Made by a program: the position numbers and the translations under genes. 64,000 nucleotides of DNA from Arthrobacter sp. OAP107 (GTDB taxonomy: Bacteria; Actinomycetota; Actinomycetes; Actinomycetales; Micrococcaceae): the NCBI RefSeq assembly GCF_040546765.1, contig NZ_JBEPOK010000001.1, forward strand, positions 2,294,001-2,358,000, written 5' to 3'. The notes under the pieces were generated by a model. That model saw only the letters and a program-made list of their open reading frames with translations. It did no database searches and was not told where the DNA came from. Of the stretch, positions 23,347-32,744 are shown piece after piece. Numbering within the stretch: position 1 is the first letter of the stretch; the number at the start of each line of letters is the position of its first letter.

Positions 23347-25833
23347 CTAACCGGTCGCGGCAGAAACCACCGTCCCCTCACTTCCGTCCACCACGACGCG
23401 CTGCCCCTCGGCCAGGATGCCAGTGCCTGTGCCCGTTCCCATGACAGCCGGGATGCCGTACTCCCGTGCCACAATCGCCGCATGGGAGCCGAGCCCACCC
23501 ATGTCGACGACGACCGCGGCCGCGCGCTGGAACAGCGGCGTCCAGGAAGGATTCGTGTACGGGCAGACGAGGACGTCGCCGCTGCGCAGCCGGCCGAACT
23601 CACCCGGTCCCCTGATGATCCGCACCGGCCCCTCGGCACGGCCCCGGCTGGCCGGCGTACCGGCCACCAGAACGCCCGCCGCACGGCGGCGGTTCCTGAA
23701 CAGCAACGCCGTGTCCAGCAGCGGAATCCCCTCCAGCTCGAGGCGTTTGGCCGCCCTGGCCTGCACCAGCGGCCGGTAACGCTGCCCGACGGAAGCCGGC
23801 AGCGCGCCGCCGTCGTCCGTTATTGCCTCCAGTTCCTCGAACCGCAGGTGGTAGACGTCCTCTACGGTGTCAATCGCACCGGCAGCAGCGAGGCGCCGGC
23901 CAAGCTCCCGATACGCCCGCCGCATGGGCGGGATGACCTTTGTGGCGTAGAAATGGCTGTCCTCGCGGAACGCCATGCCGGCCCGGGCGTCGTCGACGGA
24001 GGCCAGCACCTTCCGACGGACCGGCCCGATGCGCAGGAACGGATGGCGCTTCAGCTCCGCCAGCGCCGCGCCGGTCTGGTCAGCCGTGGCGGGCCGCTGG
24101 CCCAGGAGCGCTTTGATGAGCCCCAGCACCACGTCAGGAGCGTCGGACCAGGTGGGCGAACTGCTCAACACCACGCTGACGGTCTCGCGGTTCCCGTATT
24201 CGCGCAGGAACCCGGCGAACGCCTCGCGAAAGGCTGCGTGCGCCGGGTCCTGCTCCACAAGCTGGAGCAAGGCCGGGCCGTCGAACGAAGCGAAGGCGTC
24301 CGCCAGACCGGGATCCGCCCGGACCATTGCAGCCAGCTGCTCCAGGGACCGGTTCGCGCGGCTCGTCATGGTTTCCGAACCCGCGACCAGGGCGGACGCC
24401 AGCCTCAGGCGCCCCAACAGCAGAAGCATCAGGCGCAGCCGAAGCATGGGCAGGAATATCCCGGGCATGTAAGAGCTGCGCAGCCCGGTGATGCCCTGCA
24501 TCGTGGCGAAGGAGTCCCGCGCTACGCCCACAATTTCGGACCAGCGCAAGGCTTGGGGGTCCCGTGCGTTCAGCCGGTCCACCTGCTCCAGGAAGGTGAT
24601 GAACCGGGGATCGTTCTTCCACTCAGCCATTCTGAACCGTCTCGCAAGGCGGGCCAGGGTCAGCGGTGCCGCCAGGGTGCGGAGCGTAGGGTGCGGGACC
24701 GGCGGCACCAGCTGCACCACCACACCATCCTCCTCCGGCAGCAGCTCCCCAACTCCGGGGAACCGCACTCCGACGCTGCCGGCCATCCGGTGCAGCATGG
24801 CCAGGATCCCCCGCCCCATCCAGCCGGATACATCCAGCGGATAGGGCCGCTCCTGGAACATCTCGATGAAGAACGGCCCCACCCGGCGCTGCACCGCATT
24901 GAGCCGCAGCGGCTGCGGCGGCAGGGCCGTCATGGGCCTCGACTGCAGGACATGGATCCGGCCCCCGGCCAGCGCCCATTCCAAGTCCTGCGGCCGGCCG
25001 AAGTGCTCCTGCGCCTTGCAGCCCAGGTCGGCCAGCTCCCGCAGCCGGGCCTCGGCAAGGGACGGCACGGGCGACCGGTTGCCGGGGTGCTCCGTCGTGC
25101 CGCCGTCTGCGTCCGGACTGATCACCACCTCTCCGCCGCCGGGAGCGAAGCTACGGATCCTGCCCGTGCGGTCCAGCACATAGTGTTCGGGCGTCACCCT
25201 TCCCGAGACCACCGCCTCCCCCAGGCCCCGGCTGGCATCCACCACGATCTCGCCGCGCTCACCCGTGACCGGGTTCGCCGTGAACATGACGCCGGCAACG
25301 TCGGCCGGCACCATTTTTTGGACGACGACGGCGATCGCCACCTCGCGGGGGTCGATCCCTCGCCGCTGCCGGTAGGCAATGGCCCGGTCGGTCCAGAGCG
25401 ACGCCCAGCAGCCGGCGACCGCTTGGGCGACAGCTTCCTCACCGGCGACATTCAGGAACGTGTCCTGCTGGCCGGCGAACGCCGCCCCGGGCAGGTCTTC
25501 GGCCGTGGCGCTGGAACGCACTGCCACGGCTCCCCCTCCCAGAGCGGCGTACGCTTCGCCAATCTCCGACCGGACAGCTGCCGGCATGCCAAAGCGGGTG
25601 AACAGCGCACGGAGGGCGCCGCCGTCGGCCATGTTTTGATCCATGCCGTCCAGGGCCGCTCCCAGTCCTGTCTCGTCGAGGAGCGAGCGGTAGGCATCCG
25701 TGGTGACGATGAATCCGGGAGGCACCGGAAACCCGTGCCGCAGCAGTTCGCCCAGTGCTGCGCCCTTCCCACCGGCGGCCGCAAGGTCCCCGCTGCCGAA
25801 ATCAGCAAGGGGGCCGGTTGTCTTACGTGTCAT
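23347..25833 (-). CDS. PEP-synthase/rifampicin-phosphotransferase-like enzyme
   Basis: 828 residues from ATG 25833, behind GAGGAGC; the longer frame adds 33 unlikely residues. The N-terminal ATP-grasp domain of the PPDK family has GGKGAALGELLRHGFPVPPG near residues 20-39, AVRSSATAEDLPGAAFAGQQ near 101-120, and an LQSRPMTAL end near 312-320. A large middle domain follows. The C-terminus is the swivelling phosphohistidine domain with GGLGSHAAIVAREYGIPAVM (catalytic His near 789). The PEP-binding barrel of true PEP synthase is absent and the domain order is that of RPH. It may inactivate a rifamycin, or phosphorylate another substrate using ATP. Confidence 0.8.
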   Translation of the reverse strand: MTRKTTGPLADFGSGDLAAAGGKGAALGELLRHGFPVPPGFIVTTDAYRSLLDETGLGAALDGMDQNMADGGALRALFTRFGMPAAVRSEIGEAYAALGGGAVAVRSSATAEDLPGAAFAGQQDTFLNVAGEEAVAQAVAGCWASLWTDRAIAYRQRRGIDPREVAIAVVVQKMVPADVAGVMFTANPVTGERGEIVVDASRGLGEAVVSGRVTPEHYVLDRTGRIRSFAPGGGEVVISPDADGGTTEHPGNRSPVPSLAEARLRELADLGCKAQEHFGRPQDLEWALAGGRIHVLQSRPMTALPPQPLRLNAVQRRVGPFFIEMFQERPYPLDVSGWMGRGILAMLHRMAGSVGVRFPGVGELLPEEDGVVVQLVPPVPHPTLRTLAAPLTLARLARRFRMAEWKNDPRFITFLEQVDRLNARDPQALRWSEIVGVARDSFATMQGITGLRSSYMPGIFLPMLRLRLMLLLLGRLRLASALVAGSETMTSRANRSLEQLAAMVRADPGLADAFASFDGPALLQLVEQDPAHAAFREAFAGFLREYGNRETVSVVLSSSPTWSDAPDVVLGLIKALLGQRPATADQTGAALAELKRHPFLRIGPVRRKVLASVDDARAGMAFREDSHFYATKVIPPMRRAYRELGRRLAAAGAIDTVEDVYHLRFEELEAITDDGGALPASVGQRYRPLVQARAAKRLELEGIPLLDTALLFRNRRRAAGVLVAGTPASRGRAEGPVRIIRGPGEFGRLRSGDVLVCPYTNPSWTPLFQRAAAVVVDMGGLGSHAAIVAREYGIPAVMGTGTGTGILAEGQRVVVDGSEGTVVSAATG

Positions 25834-26228
25834 CGAGGGCTCCTCGTGGCGGGTGGCAGCAGGGTCTTCGCTGGCGGACGCCGCACGGCCATCCGGACGT
25901 GTAAAAGCTACTCCACCGTCCCTTCCCCGCATAGTGGCTGACCACCAGGAATGGCTTTCGTTGCCGGTTGCGCGACGTTACGGGTGCCCCTTGACCCCTC
26001 CCTGCATCGGGACCACACTCGATACTGATTACCCATTAACAAATTCGTGAATTCTTCTCGACACCTCACAGGCAGCGGTGTTGACGGTCCGGCGCCGCGA
26101 CGGGGGCAGGTGGGCATGAGTACCTAGGCGATGTGTGTTTTGGCGATTTCTGCACGTCATGTGGCCTGAAGCGCAAGCCCCGACGGCCGCAGTCAACTAG
26201 TTGAGGTCTCAAATCCGAGGAGCACGTC
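25834..26228. other. Divergent intergenic region
   Basis: 395 bp between the PEP-synthase-like gene and the 79-aa gene. It is AT-richer around 26020-26060 and contains CCGAGGAGCACGTC before 26229. No gene or clear operator was recognised. Confidence 0.4.
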
Positions 26229-26468
26229 ATGGGCCAACGGCCGATTGCTGAGTGGTGGAATGAGCTTGATGAGCCCACAAAGAAGTGGCTCATTGAAAAT
26301 CCCGGTTGCGTGGTTCTTCCGCGGACCGTGGCAAATGTGGTGTACCAGGTCTCAGGCGGCCACGTCGCCCAGGACCAGCACGGCGAACATCAGCTGTCAC
26401 AGGCAGAGCAGTCCTTTCTCAGGGCCAAGTGCAAAGCGGCCGGGGCAGCGACCGGGAAACGCGCGTAA
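26229..26468 (+). CDS. Hypothetical protein (79 aa)
   Basis: Starts MGQRPIAEWWNELDEPTKKW with a good ribosome site (GAGGAG). The first part is Trp-rich, then NPGCVVLPRTVANVVYQVSG, and the tail is basic and Ala-rich. Soluble, no membrane segment. No family recognised. The following 130 bp to the convergent lipoprotein gene hold nothing that I can support. Confidence 0.6.
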   Translation: MGQRPIAEWWNELDEPTKKWLIENPGCVVLPRTVANVVYQVSGGHVAQDQHGEHQLSQAEQSFLRAKCKAAGAATGKRA

Positions 26469-26600
26469 ATCCATAAGTGAATCCGTGACCGGGCAGCGCA
26501 GGGGGGTGGTTCATAGCGGCCCTTGCTGCCATGCTCTGCGCATGCAATTCACCGGGCACGCCTGGGGCAGTCCGCCTCCCGGCTTTCGGGAGACGGAGCC

Positions 26601-27080
26601 CTACCGGCTGATGGTCAACGGCTTCACCGGAAATACACACGACGCCCGCTGCAGTAGAACGACGGCGCCCACCGCCACGCGGTTGTTCCTGCCGGTGTCG
26701 TCGCACCAGTCAATGTTGTACGGCACCGCCGTGACCGTTGCTTGGCCCTTGGCAGTCCGGGCGGGGACGACGAAAGTGTAAGTAAAGGCGCCGCCGTCGT
26801 TCATTGCCGAAGTAGTGTTGATGACTTTTGCTCCCGAGGAATCAGTCACACCTATTTGGATCCGCGCGTTCGCGCCGTAGCGGGGACTGCAGCCCGCATC
26901 CTGTGCCTGGACGGTCACGTGCTCCCCCGGTCTGGCTTCTGATGGGCTCACCGAATATGGGGGCGGGAAGCAGGGCGGTTCCCCGGCCGAGGAGCTTGCG
27001 CAGCCCGCAGCAGCCATCACCACCATCGCACTGGCAGAAGCAACGGCGGCGAATCCCCGGCACCCTGCATAGTAAGCCAC
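26601..27080 (-). CDS. Putative secreted lipoprotein, unknown function
   Basis: 159 residues from a GTG at 27080; a TTG at 27098 would add six residues, and neither has a clear ribosome site. A hydrophobic signal ends in the lipobox AAGC. The mature part begins SSSAGEPPCFPPPYSVSPSE and has an Ig-like pattern (PGEHVTVQAQDAGC, DGGAFTYTFVVPARTAKGQA) with four Cys. It may be a small extracellular beta-sandwich. It lies just past the terminator of the giant peroxidase gene on the same strand. Confidence 0.55.
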   Translation of the reverse strand: MAYYAGCRGFAAVASASAMVVMAAAGCASSSAGEPPCFPPPYSVSPSEARPGEHVTVQAQDAGCSPRYGANARIQIGVTDSSGAKVINTTSAMNDGGAFTYTFVVPARTAKGQATVTAVPYNIDWCDDTGRNNRVAVGAVVLLQRASCVFPVKPLTISR

Positions 27081-27111
27081 ACCGCCATCATGGCCCAACA
27101 GCGCAGCGGAA

Positions 27112-27140
27112 CGGGGACCGTCTGCAACAGACGGTCCCCG
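27112..27140 (-). terminator. Terminator of the peroxidase gene
   Basis: CGGGGACCGTCT at 27112-27123 and its exact complement at 27129-27140, with a 5-nt loop. It lies 37 bp past the peroxidase stop. A perfect 12-bp GC-rich stem, without a marked T-run. Confidence 0.75.
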
Positions 27141-27176
27141 CTCCCTTGGTTATTGCGGTTCAGTGGCTAGTCCCGA

Positions 27177-30100
27177 TCACCGCGTTCCCGTGGTGAAGGT
27201 CCAGCTCCGGGTGACGAACGGGTTGCCGGCCAGGTCGTGTATCGAGGACGAGATCGACATGGTGTAGGTCCGGTTCGCCGCCAGAGTGGCCGACGGGTTC
27301 AGCGTCACCGTCCGGGTGACGTTGTTGTAGCTCACCGCAGCGGGGACGACCGTTGTGCCGAGCCGCAGCACCACCGTTCCCGTGCTGGCTCCGGTGATCG
27401 GTTCGCTGAAGCGGGCCGTCACGTTGGCCGTCCGGGACACGCCCCGAGCCGAGATCCCGGGGCTTACCGAGACCAGTGTGGGGGCGGGACCTGTGGTGAA
27501 CTGCCACGCCGCGTTCGGCATGGTATTGCCGGCCGTGTCACGGATTGCGACGGCCGCAGCAGCCCCGGACACCGAGACCGTGTAGGTCCGGTCAGCGAGA
27601 AGGTTCGCGTTCGGGTTGATGGTGGCAGTCCTCGTGGCATTGTTGTAAACCACGCTTGAAGGAATGGCCGTCGTGCCGAGCCGGAGGACAACGGACGTCG
27701 TGGTGACGTTGGCCACCGGCTCGCTGAAGGTGACAGCCAGGTTGTTGCTCTGGCTGACCGACTTCGCTCCGGCTGCCGGGGTCCGTGCCGTGATGGTCGG
27801 GGCAACGAACTCCGTGCGCGGGGTGGTGACTGCCGTCCGGGCCGACCTGGCTCCGGTGCCGGCCGAGTTGATCGCCGCCACATCGAAGGTGTAGCCGGTG
27901 GCGTTGATCAGCCCGTCCACGACGGCGCCCGCGCCGGTTCCGACGGTCAGTGTCCGTGTCGGCGTGGTTGCCGAGCCAACGAACGTGCGGACCTCGTAGC
28001 CGGAGATCGGCGCACCGCCGTCGGAGGCCGGAACGGTCCAGGCCAGCGTCGCTGCCGCGTTGCCCGAGGTGGCGGTCACTCCGGTGGGAGCACCGGGTGC
28101 GGTGGCGGCAGGCGGCGGGGGAACCTCCACGGTTGCTGCCGGAGTCACCACGTTGGATGCTGCCGAGAACGGGCTCGTGCCCTGGGCGTTCGTTGCCGAA
28201 ACCTGGAACACGTACTTGTTGCCGTTGGTCAGGCCCGGCACCACGAGGCTGGTGTCCGTACCCGGCGCGGTGAGCAGGCCGCCCACCTGGACACCGCCCG
28301 CGTTCGTCGTCACATCGAGCGTCTTCACGTTGAAGCTGCTGGCGATGCCGATGGTCGGCGCGGTCCAGGTAATCGTGGCCCGGGCGTTGCCGGCGGTTGC
28401 GACACCGATGACCGGAGCGTTGGTGACCACCGTGTCGGCGAAGGCCAGGGATTCGATGTTCCGCAGCGTATCGGTGCCGTCGGCGCCGACGTTGTCGGTT
28501 ACCGTCGTGGTCGAACCGGGTGAGCCGAGGGTGCCGTCGCCGCCGGTGGTGGTGACGGTGTAGTTGGCCTCCGGACCGGAGAACACTGCGGTGTCGACGT
28601 TGCCCGCGGTCTGGGCCGCCGTCGGCGTGATGACTTCACGGACTGCCACCAGGTTGCCCGGGTCGATGACGCCAGCGGCGACGTCGGCCTCCAGGGTGTG
28701 CGGGTTGCCCGCCTGGTAGGTGTGCTCCATGAGGTCCGTGCTGCCGATCTCCGTTGCCGGATCGCTCGGGTTGGTGCGGACGCTGATCCGGACCTGGACG
28801 TAACGGTCACCGTCGAGGACATCGTTGGCGCCGCGGCCTTCCAGCCGGTCGCTGCCGAGGCCGCCGAGCAGGATGTTGCCGTCGCCCCATACCGGGCCCT
28901 CAAGCGGGCAGGCTCCCATTGCCGAAGCCGCCGCGATCGGTTCCAGCGGTGTGCTGGGCGCGGGGAGGATGTCCCCCAGGCCGGCGATCCTGTCGATGCC
29001 TGCCTGGTCGAGAACGTCGCAGCCGCTGAAGCCGGCGCCGCCCACGGTGCTGGGCACCCGGTCATCACCCTTGATCACGTCGTCGAACGCGGATCCGGAG
29101 TTGGCTTCCGTTTCCTGCCACCGGTCGCGGTTGACCACAATCTGCAGCAGCAGGCCGCCCAGGTTCTGGTTGATCTTCATGTCATCGTTGGCGCCCACCG
29201 TGTCGTACTGGTGGATGGCCCAGTCGAACCCTGCCGCACCGGCGAACCGGTCGATCGCAGCGTTGGCGGCCATGAGGTCGTCGCCACCTTCAGCGTCGTA
29301 GTCGTTCTCGCCGACTTGGCCAACCATGATGTCGTTGCCCGGCTTGGTCTGGGCCGGATCATCGAAGAACGGAGCACCGTGGTCGCCCTGGAGCAGATCC
29401 TGCCCCGAGCCGCCCTCGATCCAGTCGTCGCCGCCGTCGCCGAACACCGCGTCCGCACCGTCACCGGCCCGGACGAAGTCGTTGCCGGGACCTGCGAACG
29501 TCTCGTTGTCATTGGCGCCGCCGTTCATGAAGTCCTGGCCGTCACCGCCCATCATGATGTCGTCGCCGATGCCGGCATTGGTGTAGTCGTTGCCGGGACC
29601 GCCCTTGAGCACATCGGCACCGGCAAGGTCCGTGATCCTGTCGTTGCCTTCGCCGCCGAGCGCCACGTCGTCGCCGCCGTTGCCTTCAATGACGTCGTTG
29701 CCGGCGTTGCCCCAGAACGTGTCGTTGTCATTGCCGCCGGTCACCCGGTCCACGCCGTCAGTGCCGTTGTACACGGACTGGCCGTTGATGCCGGAGGGAT
29801 CCACGGTGTTCTTCTCCTGGTACTGGATGGTGCCGTCAGGCTTCCGCAGGAGCAGCGCGTTCTCGTTGCAGTCGGTGGTCGTGGTGTCGTCTGCGACTGC
29901 GGGACCGAATGAGGTGAACCCAGCTGACGTGCCGGAGAGGTTGCCCAGCTGGAACTTGCAGTCTGCCGTGGCAAACACATCGGCCTTGAGCGTGTTCACG
30001 CCGTCAGTGTTGCGCATGATCATCTCGGAGAAGCTGTTGCCTTCGAGCTGCGTGCGCAGGTTCATGCCGGGCGTACGGGCCAGGTAGTACAGCCGGTCGC

Positions 30101-32744
30101 CGTTCTGCAGGTCCGTCAGCTGGTTCTCGAACACGTAGTTGAACGTGCTGCCGAGGAGGCCGCCGAAGAGGTTGGTCTTCTCGGCGAGGCCGCCGACCCA
30201 CAGGTCAACCTTGTTCAGGCCGGTTTCCTGGTTGGCCCAGGCGCCGGAGCTGTTCATGAAGTCGATCATGTCCGCCGTGGGAGGCACGGCATTGGGGCCC
30301 GGATCCACGATTGCCTTCGCGGCTGCACGCTTGTCCGCCAAGGTGGCGGCGTTCACGATGCTCGGGTAGGTGCCGTAGGCGGCCACGAAGTTGATCAACG
30401 ACTCGGGGTGCTTGATGTTCTGGCCGAAGTCAGCCCAGCTGGTGTACGGGGCAAGCTGTCCGTCACCGGTGGAGTCGTGGAGCTGGCGGCGCACCTCGTT
30501 CAGCGGCGGAACGCCGGCTTCACGTGCACGGGTCATGTTGATCGTCGCGAGGTCAAGCGGCAGGCCCAGCAGGTTGTTGCGGAGCGTGTCGGTGACGAAC
30601 TCATCCAGCTCGTTGCCCGTCTGGTCGCTCATGCCCATGACGACGGCACCTGCGGCCTGCTGTGAGGTGAGCTGGTTTCCGTGGCCGTCATCGGTATACG
30701 ACGGCGGGTTCAGGAAGCCGTTCAGCAGCGGGATCGAGTTGTCCGTTCCGTCCGGGTTGGTGCGGGCGATGGTCTCGGTCAGCATCGAGTGGCCGAACCG
30801 GTACACCGCATGGGCGAACTCGGCATGGATCGCAGGGTTGACGTCCGTGTGGTAGACGTGGAACGGCTGGATCGCGGGCTGGACCTTGCGGGCGAACTCC
30901 TCGAAGACGAGGTGCTGGTATTCCATCTCAGTGACGAAACGGGCGGCCTGGAAGAGGCGTTCGCCGTTCCAGCCGTCGGTGGTGCCGGCGGCCAGCTTCC
31001 ACTCGGCCAGGGCCGCGACGCCGGTGGCCGAGGTGTCGTTGGTCAGCGTGTTCTTGAAATCATCCACGAGCCGGTCGTGTTCGGAGTGGAAGATCTGGTG
31101 GATGGTTGTGAGGCCGATGTTCTCGTTGACGCGGCCGTCACCGGCGATGAAGTGAGCGTTCAGCATTTCGTCGTCGTAGGTTCCCGGGGGCTGGCTGGCG
31201 AAATCAGCCGAGGCAACCGTATCGGCGTCGGGCGCCGGTGTAACCGGCGGGGTGGCCGGGTTGTGGTCCGTGTCCTGCGGGGACGGGTCCGCGTTGTGCG
31301 CAATGTCCGTGAGGAACGGGGTGTCGAAGTAGCGGACGTCCGCCGGCACCAGGGTGCCAAGGCCGCCGTTGTCGGCACGGTTCGCCTCGACGAGACCGCT
31401 TGCGGTCACGAACTGCGGCAGGCCGCGGGCGGGGCCGGGGATGAATTTGCCGTAGGGATCGACGGCGAGCTGCGGCACGTTCAGGACGTCCTTGTCCAGG
31501 AGCTGGATGCCGAGCAGCGTCTTGGCCTGTTCCTTGACGTTGGCCCAGTTGGCCATGCCCTTCTCCGCGTTGGTGCCTGCGGCACCGCCGAGCAGCTTGC
31601 CTGTGGAAACCGGCTTGCCGTCGGGATCATTCACGTACTCGCGCAGGAACACCTGGTGGGACGGGTGCGACGTGTAGGTCTGTGACTGGTCCACATACGG
31701 GGAATCCGTGTTGGAGGCCTCCTGGACGTCGTCAGCGGTGCCCATTACACCGTCGGGGCCGGGCTGGTTCTGGGCACGCGTCAGCACCATGAAGCGCTGG
31801 TTGGCGGGCAGGTCGTCGGCGTTGCCAAAGATGTGGTCCGGGCCGGCCACCAGCGGGTCGTCGGAGCGGAGCGGCACAAACACGTTGCCGCCGCTCTTGA
31901 CGGTCTGGTCCACGCCGTGGTCGAAGAACTGTCCGAACAGCGTGAACATCGAGTTGTAGGGTGGCGAGAGGCCGACGTCGGTGGTGACATTCGGGATGAA
32001 GAGCGTGTTGTGTGACGGCACGCAGCCGGCGGGAACTCCCTCCACGGGCGGGGTGGCCAGCGGATCCGGGTCGGTGGTGCAGGGGTGGACGCCTACGTCG
32101 CCCTGGGTGCGGACCGGGAAGCCGGCAGCAGCCACGGCCGCAGGGTTGGTGGAGGTCTGGTCCACGATCAGGTTACTGATGTCGCGAGGCTTGCTGTCGA
32201 AAACGTTCCCGCTCTTCTGCTTGTAAGAGGTGGGGCCGGCGGGACCGAAACCGGCGGGCACGGGGTCTGCATCGTTGAAGACCGGCGTGGTGTAGCGGGG
32301 GAACTTCTGATCAGCGGCGCCGTAGGTTTCGCGCCCGGCCAGGAGGTTGTTGCAGGAACCGTCGACAGTGCGCAGGCCGTAGGAGGTCAGGGCGTCCGGG
32401 ATCTGGTTGGGCCCCGTACCGATGAGGGCGCCGCAGGGGCCGGTGGCCGACGTCGTGTTGGCCACATGGGCTTCCGCGATCTTGATCTGCTTGAGGATGA
32501 ACGCCAGGTCTGATGCCGTGACGGTAAAGCCTTGGCCCACCGGGGCGGTCACTGCGTTGGCCGCGATGGTTGCTGACTGGCCGATGGCCGCCACCAGGGA
32601 CATGACCACGCCGGCGGCGACGATGCGGTTAGGTGCGCCGAAGAGGCGCCGCCGGCTCCCGCGTGCGTGCTTCGGGCGCCGAGGTGCTCCACGGGATGCC
32701 GTCCGATCACCTCCGATGGCTTTTATTGGGTGGAACGCTTTCAT
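27177..32744 (-). CDS. Giant secreted heme peroxidase with RTX, FN3 and Ig-like domains
   Basis: 1,855 residues. A basic N-region and hydrophobic segment (IVAAGVVMSLVAAIGQSATI) give a long signal peptide ending near residue 70. An animal-type heme peroxidase domain covers about 100-960: distal His in LFGQFFDHGVDQ near 270, the REHNR-like HSEHDRLVDDF near 548, and proximal His in VYRFGHSMLTETI near 650. About 1000-1160 is a calcium-binding RTX-like stretch of GGxGxDxxx nonapeptides (GGNDNDTFWGNAGNDVIEG). Two fibronectin-III domains (about 1443-1640) and two SbsA/Big-type Ig-like domains (about 1650-1855) follow. Likely extracellular or surface-bound. Single gene with its own terminator at 27112-27140. 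Confidence 0.9.
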   Translation of the reverse strand: MKAFHPIKAIGGDRTASRGAPRRPKHARGSRRRLFGAPNRIVAAGVVMSLVAAIGQSATIAANAVTAPVGQGFTVTASDLAFILKQIKIAEAHVANTTSATGPCGALIGTGPNQIPDALTSYGLRTVDGSCNNLLAGRETYGAADQKFPRYTTPVFNDADPVPAGFGPAGPTSYKQKSGNVFDSKPRDISNLIVDQTSTNPAAVAAAGFPVRTQGDVGVHPCTTDPDPLATPPVEGVPAGCVPSHNTLFIPNVTTDVGLSPPYNSMFTLFGQFFDHGVDQTVKSGGNVFVPLRSDDPLVAGPDHIFGNADDLPANQRFMVLTRAQNQPGPDGVMGTADDVQEASNTDSPYVDQSQTYTSHPSHQVFLREYVNDPDGKPVSTGKLLGGAAGTNAEKGMANWANVKEQAKTLLGIQLLDKDVLNVPQLAVDPYGKFIPGPARGLPQFVTASGLVEANRADNGGLGTLVPADVRYFDTPFLTDIAHNADPSPQDTDHNPATPPVTPAPDADTVASADFASQPPGTYDDEMLNAHFIAGDGRVNENIGLTTIHQIFHSEHDRLVDDFKNTLTNDTSATGVAALAEWKLAAGTTDGWNGERLFQAARFVTEMEYQHLVFEEFARKVQPAIQPFHVYHTDVNPAIHAEFAHAVYRFGHSMLTETIARTNPDGTDNSIPLLNGFLNPPSYTDDGHGNQLTSQQAAGAVVMGMSDQTGNELDEFVTDTLRNNLLGLPLDLATINMTRAREAGVPPLNEVRRQLHDSTGDGQLAPYTSWADFGQNIKHPESLINFVAAYGTYPSIVNAATLADKRAAAKAIVDPGPNAVPPTADMIDFMNSSGAWANQETGLNKVDLWVGGLAEKTNLFGGLLGSTFNYVFENQLTDLQNGDRLYYLARTPGMNLRTQLEGNSFSEMIMRNTDGVNTLKADVFATADCKFQLGNLSGTSAGFTSFGPAVADDTTTTDCNENALLLRKPDGTIQYQEKNTVDPSGINGQSVYNGTDGVDRVTGGNDNDTFWGNAGNDVIEGNGGDDVALGGEGNDRITDLAGADVLKGGPGNDYTNAGIGDDIMMGGDGQDFMNGGANDNETFAGPGNDFVRAGDGADAVFGDGGDDWIEGGSGQDLLQGDHGAPFFDDPAQTKPGNDIMVGQVGENDYDAEGGDDLMAANAAIDRFAGAAGFDWAIHQYDTVGANDDMKINQNLGGLLLQIVVNRDRWQETEANSGSAFDDVIKGDDRVPSTVGGAGFSGCDVLDQAGIDRIAGLGDILPAPSTPLEPIAAASAMGACPLEGPVWGDGNILLGGLGSDRLEGRGANDVLDGDRYVQVRISVRTNPSDPATEIGSTDLMEHTYQAGNPHTLEADVAAGVIDPGNLVAVREVITPTAAQTAGNVDTAVFSGPEANYTVTTTGGDGTLGSPGSTTTVTDNVGADGTDTLRNIESLAFADTVVTNAPVIGVATAGNARATITWTAPTIGIASSFNVKTLDVTTNAGGVQVGGLLTAPGTDTSLVVPGLTNGNKYVFQVSATNAQGTSPFSAASNVVTPAATVEVPPPPAATAPGAPTGVTATSGNAAATLAWTVPASDGGAPISGYEVRTFVGSATTPTRTLTVGTGAGAVVDGLINATGYTFDVAAINSAGTGARSARTAVTTPRTEFVAPTITARTPAAGAKSVSQSNNLAVTFSEPVANVTTTSVVLRLGTTAIPSSVVYNNATRTATINPNANLLADRTYTVSVSGAAAAVAIRDTAGNTMPNAAWQFTTGPAPTLVSVSPGISARGVSRTANVTARFSEPITGASTGTVVLRLGTTVVPAAVSYNNVTRTVTLNPSATLAANRTYTMSISSSIHDLAGNPFVTRSWTFTTGTR

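Noticed and set aside
22966..25941. 991-residue open frame on the plus strand opposite the PEP-synthase-like gene
   Set aside because: It is antisense to a protein with clear ATP-grasp and phosphohistidine motifs. It has no domain pattern of its own.
26523..26781. Open frame starting MQFTGHAWGSPPPGFRETEP
   Set aside because: It runs antisense into the lipoprotein gene and ends in low-complexity text. No ribosome site.
28698..29912. 404-residue open frame opposite the RTX repeats
   Set aside because: Its repetitive Val/Ala text mirrors the repeat codons on the coding strand.
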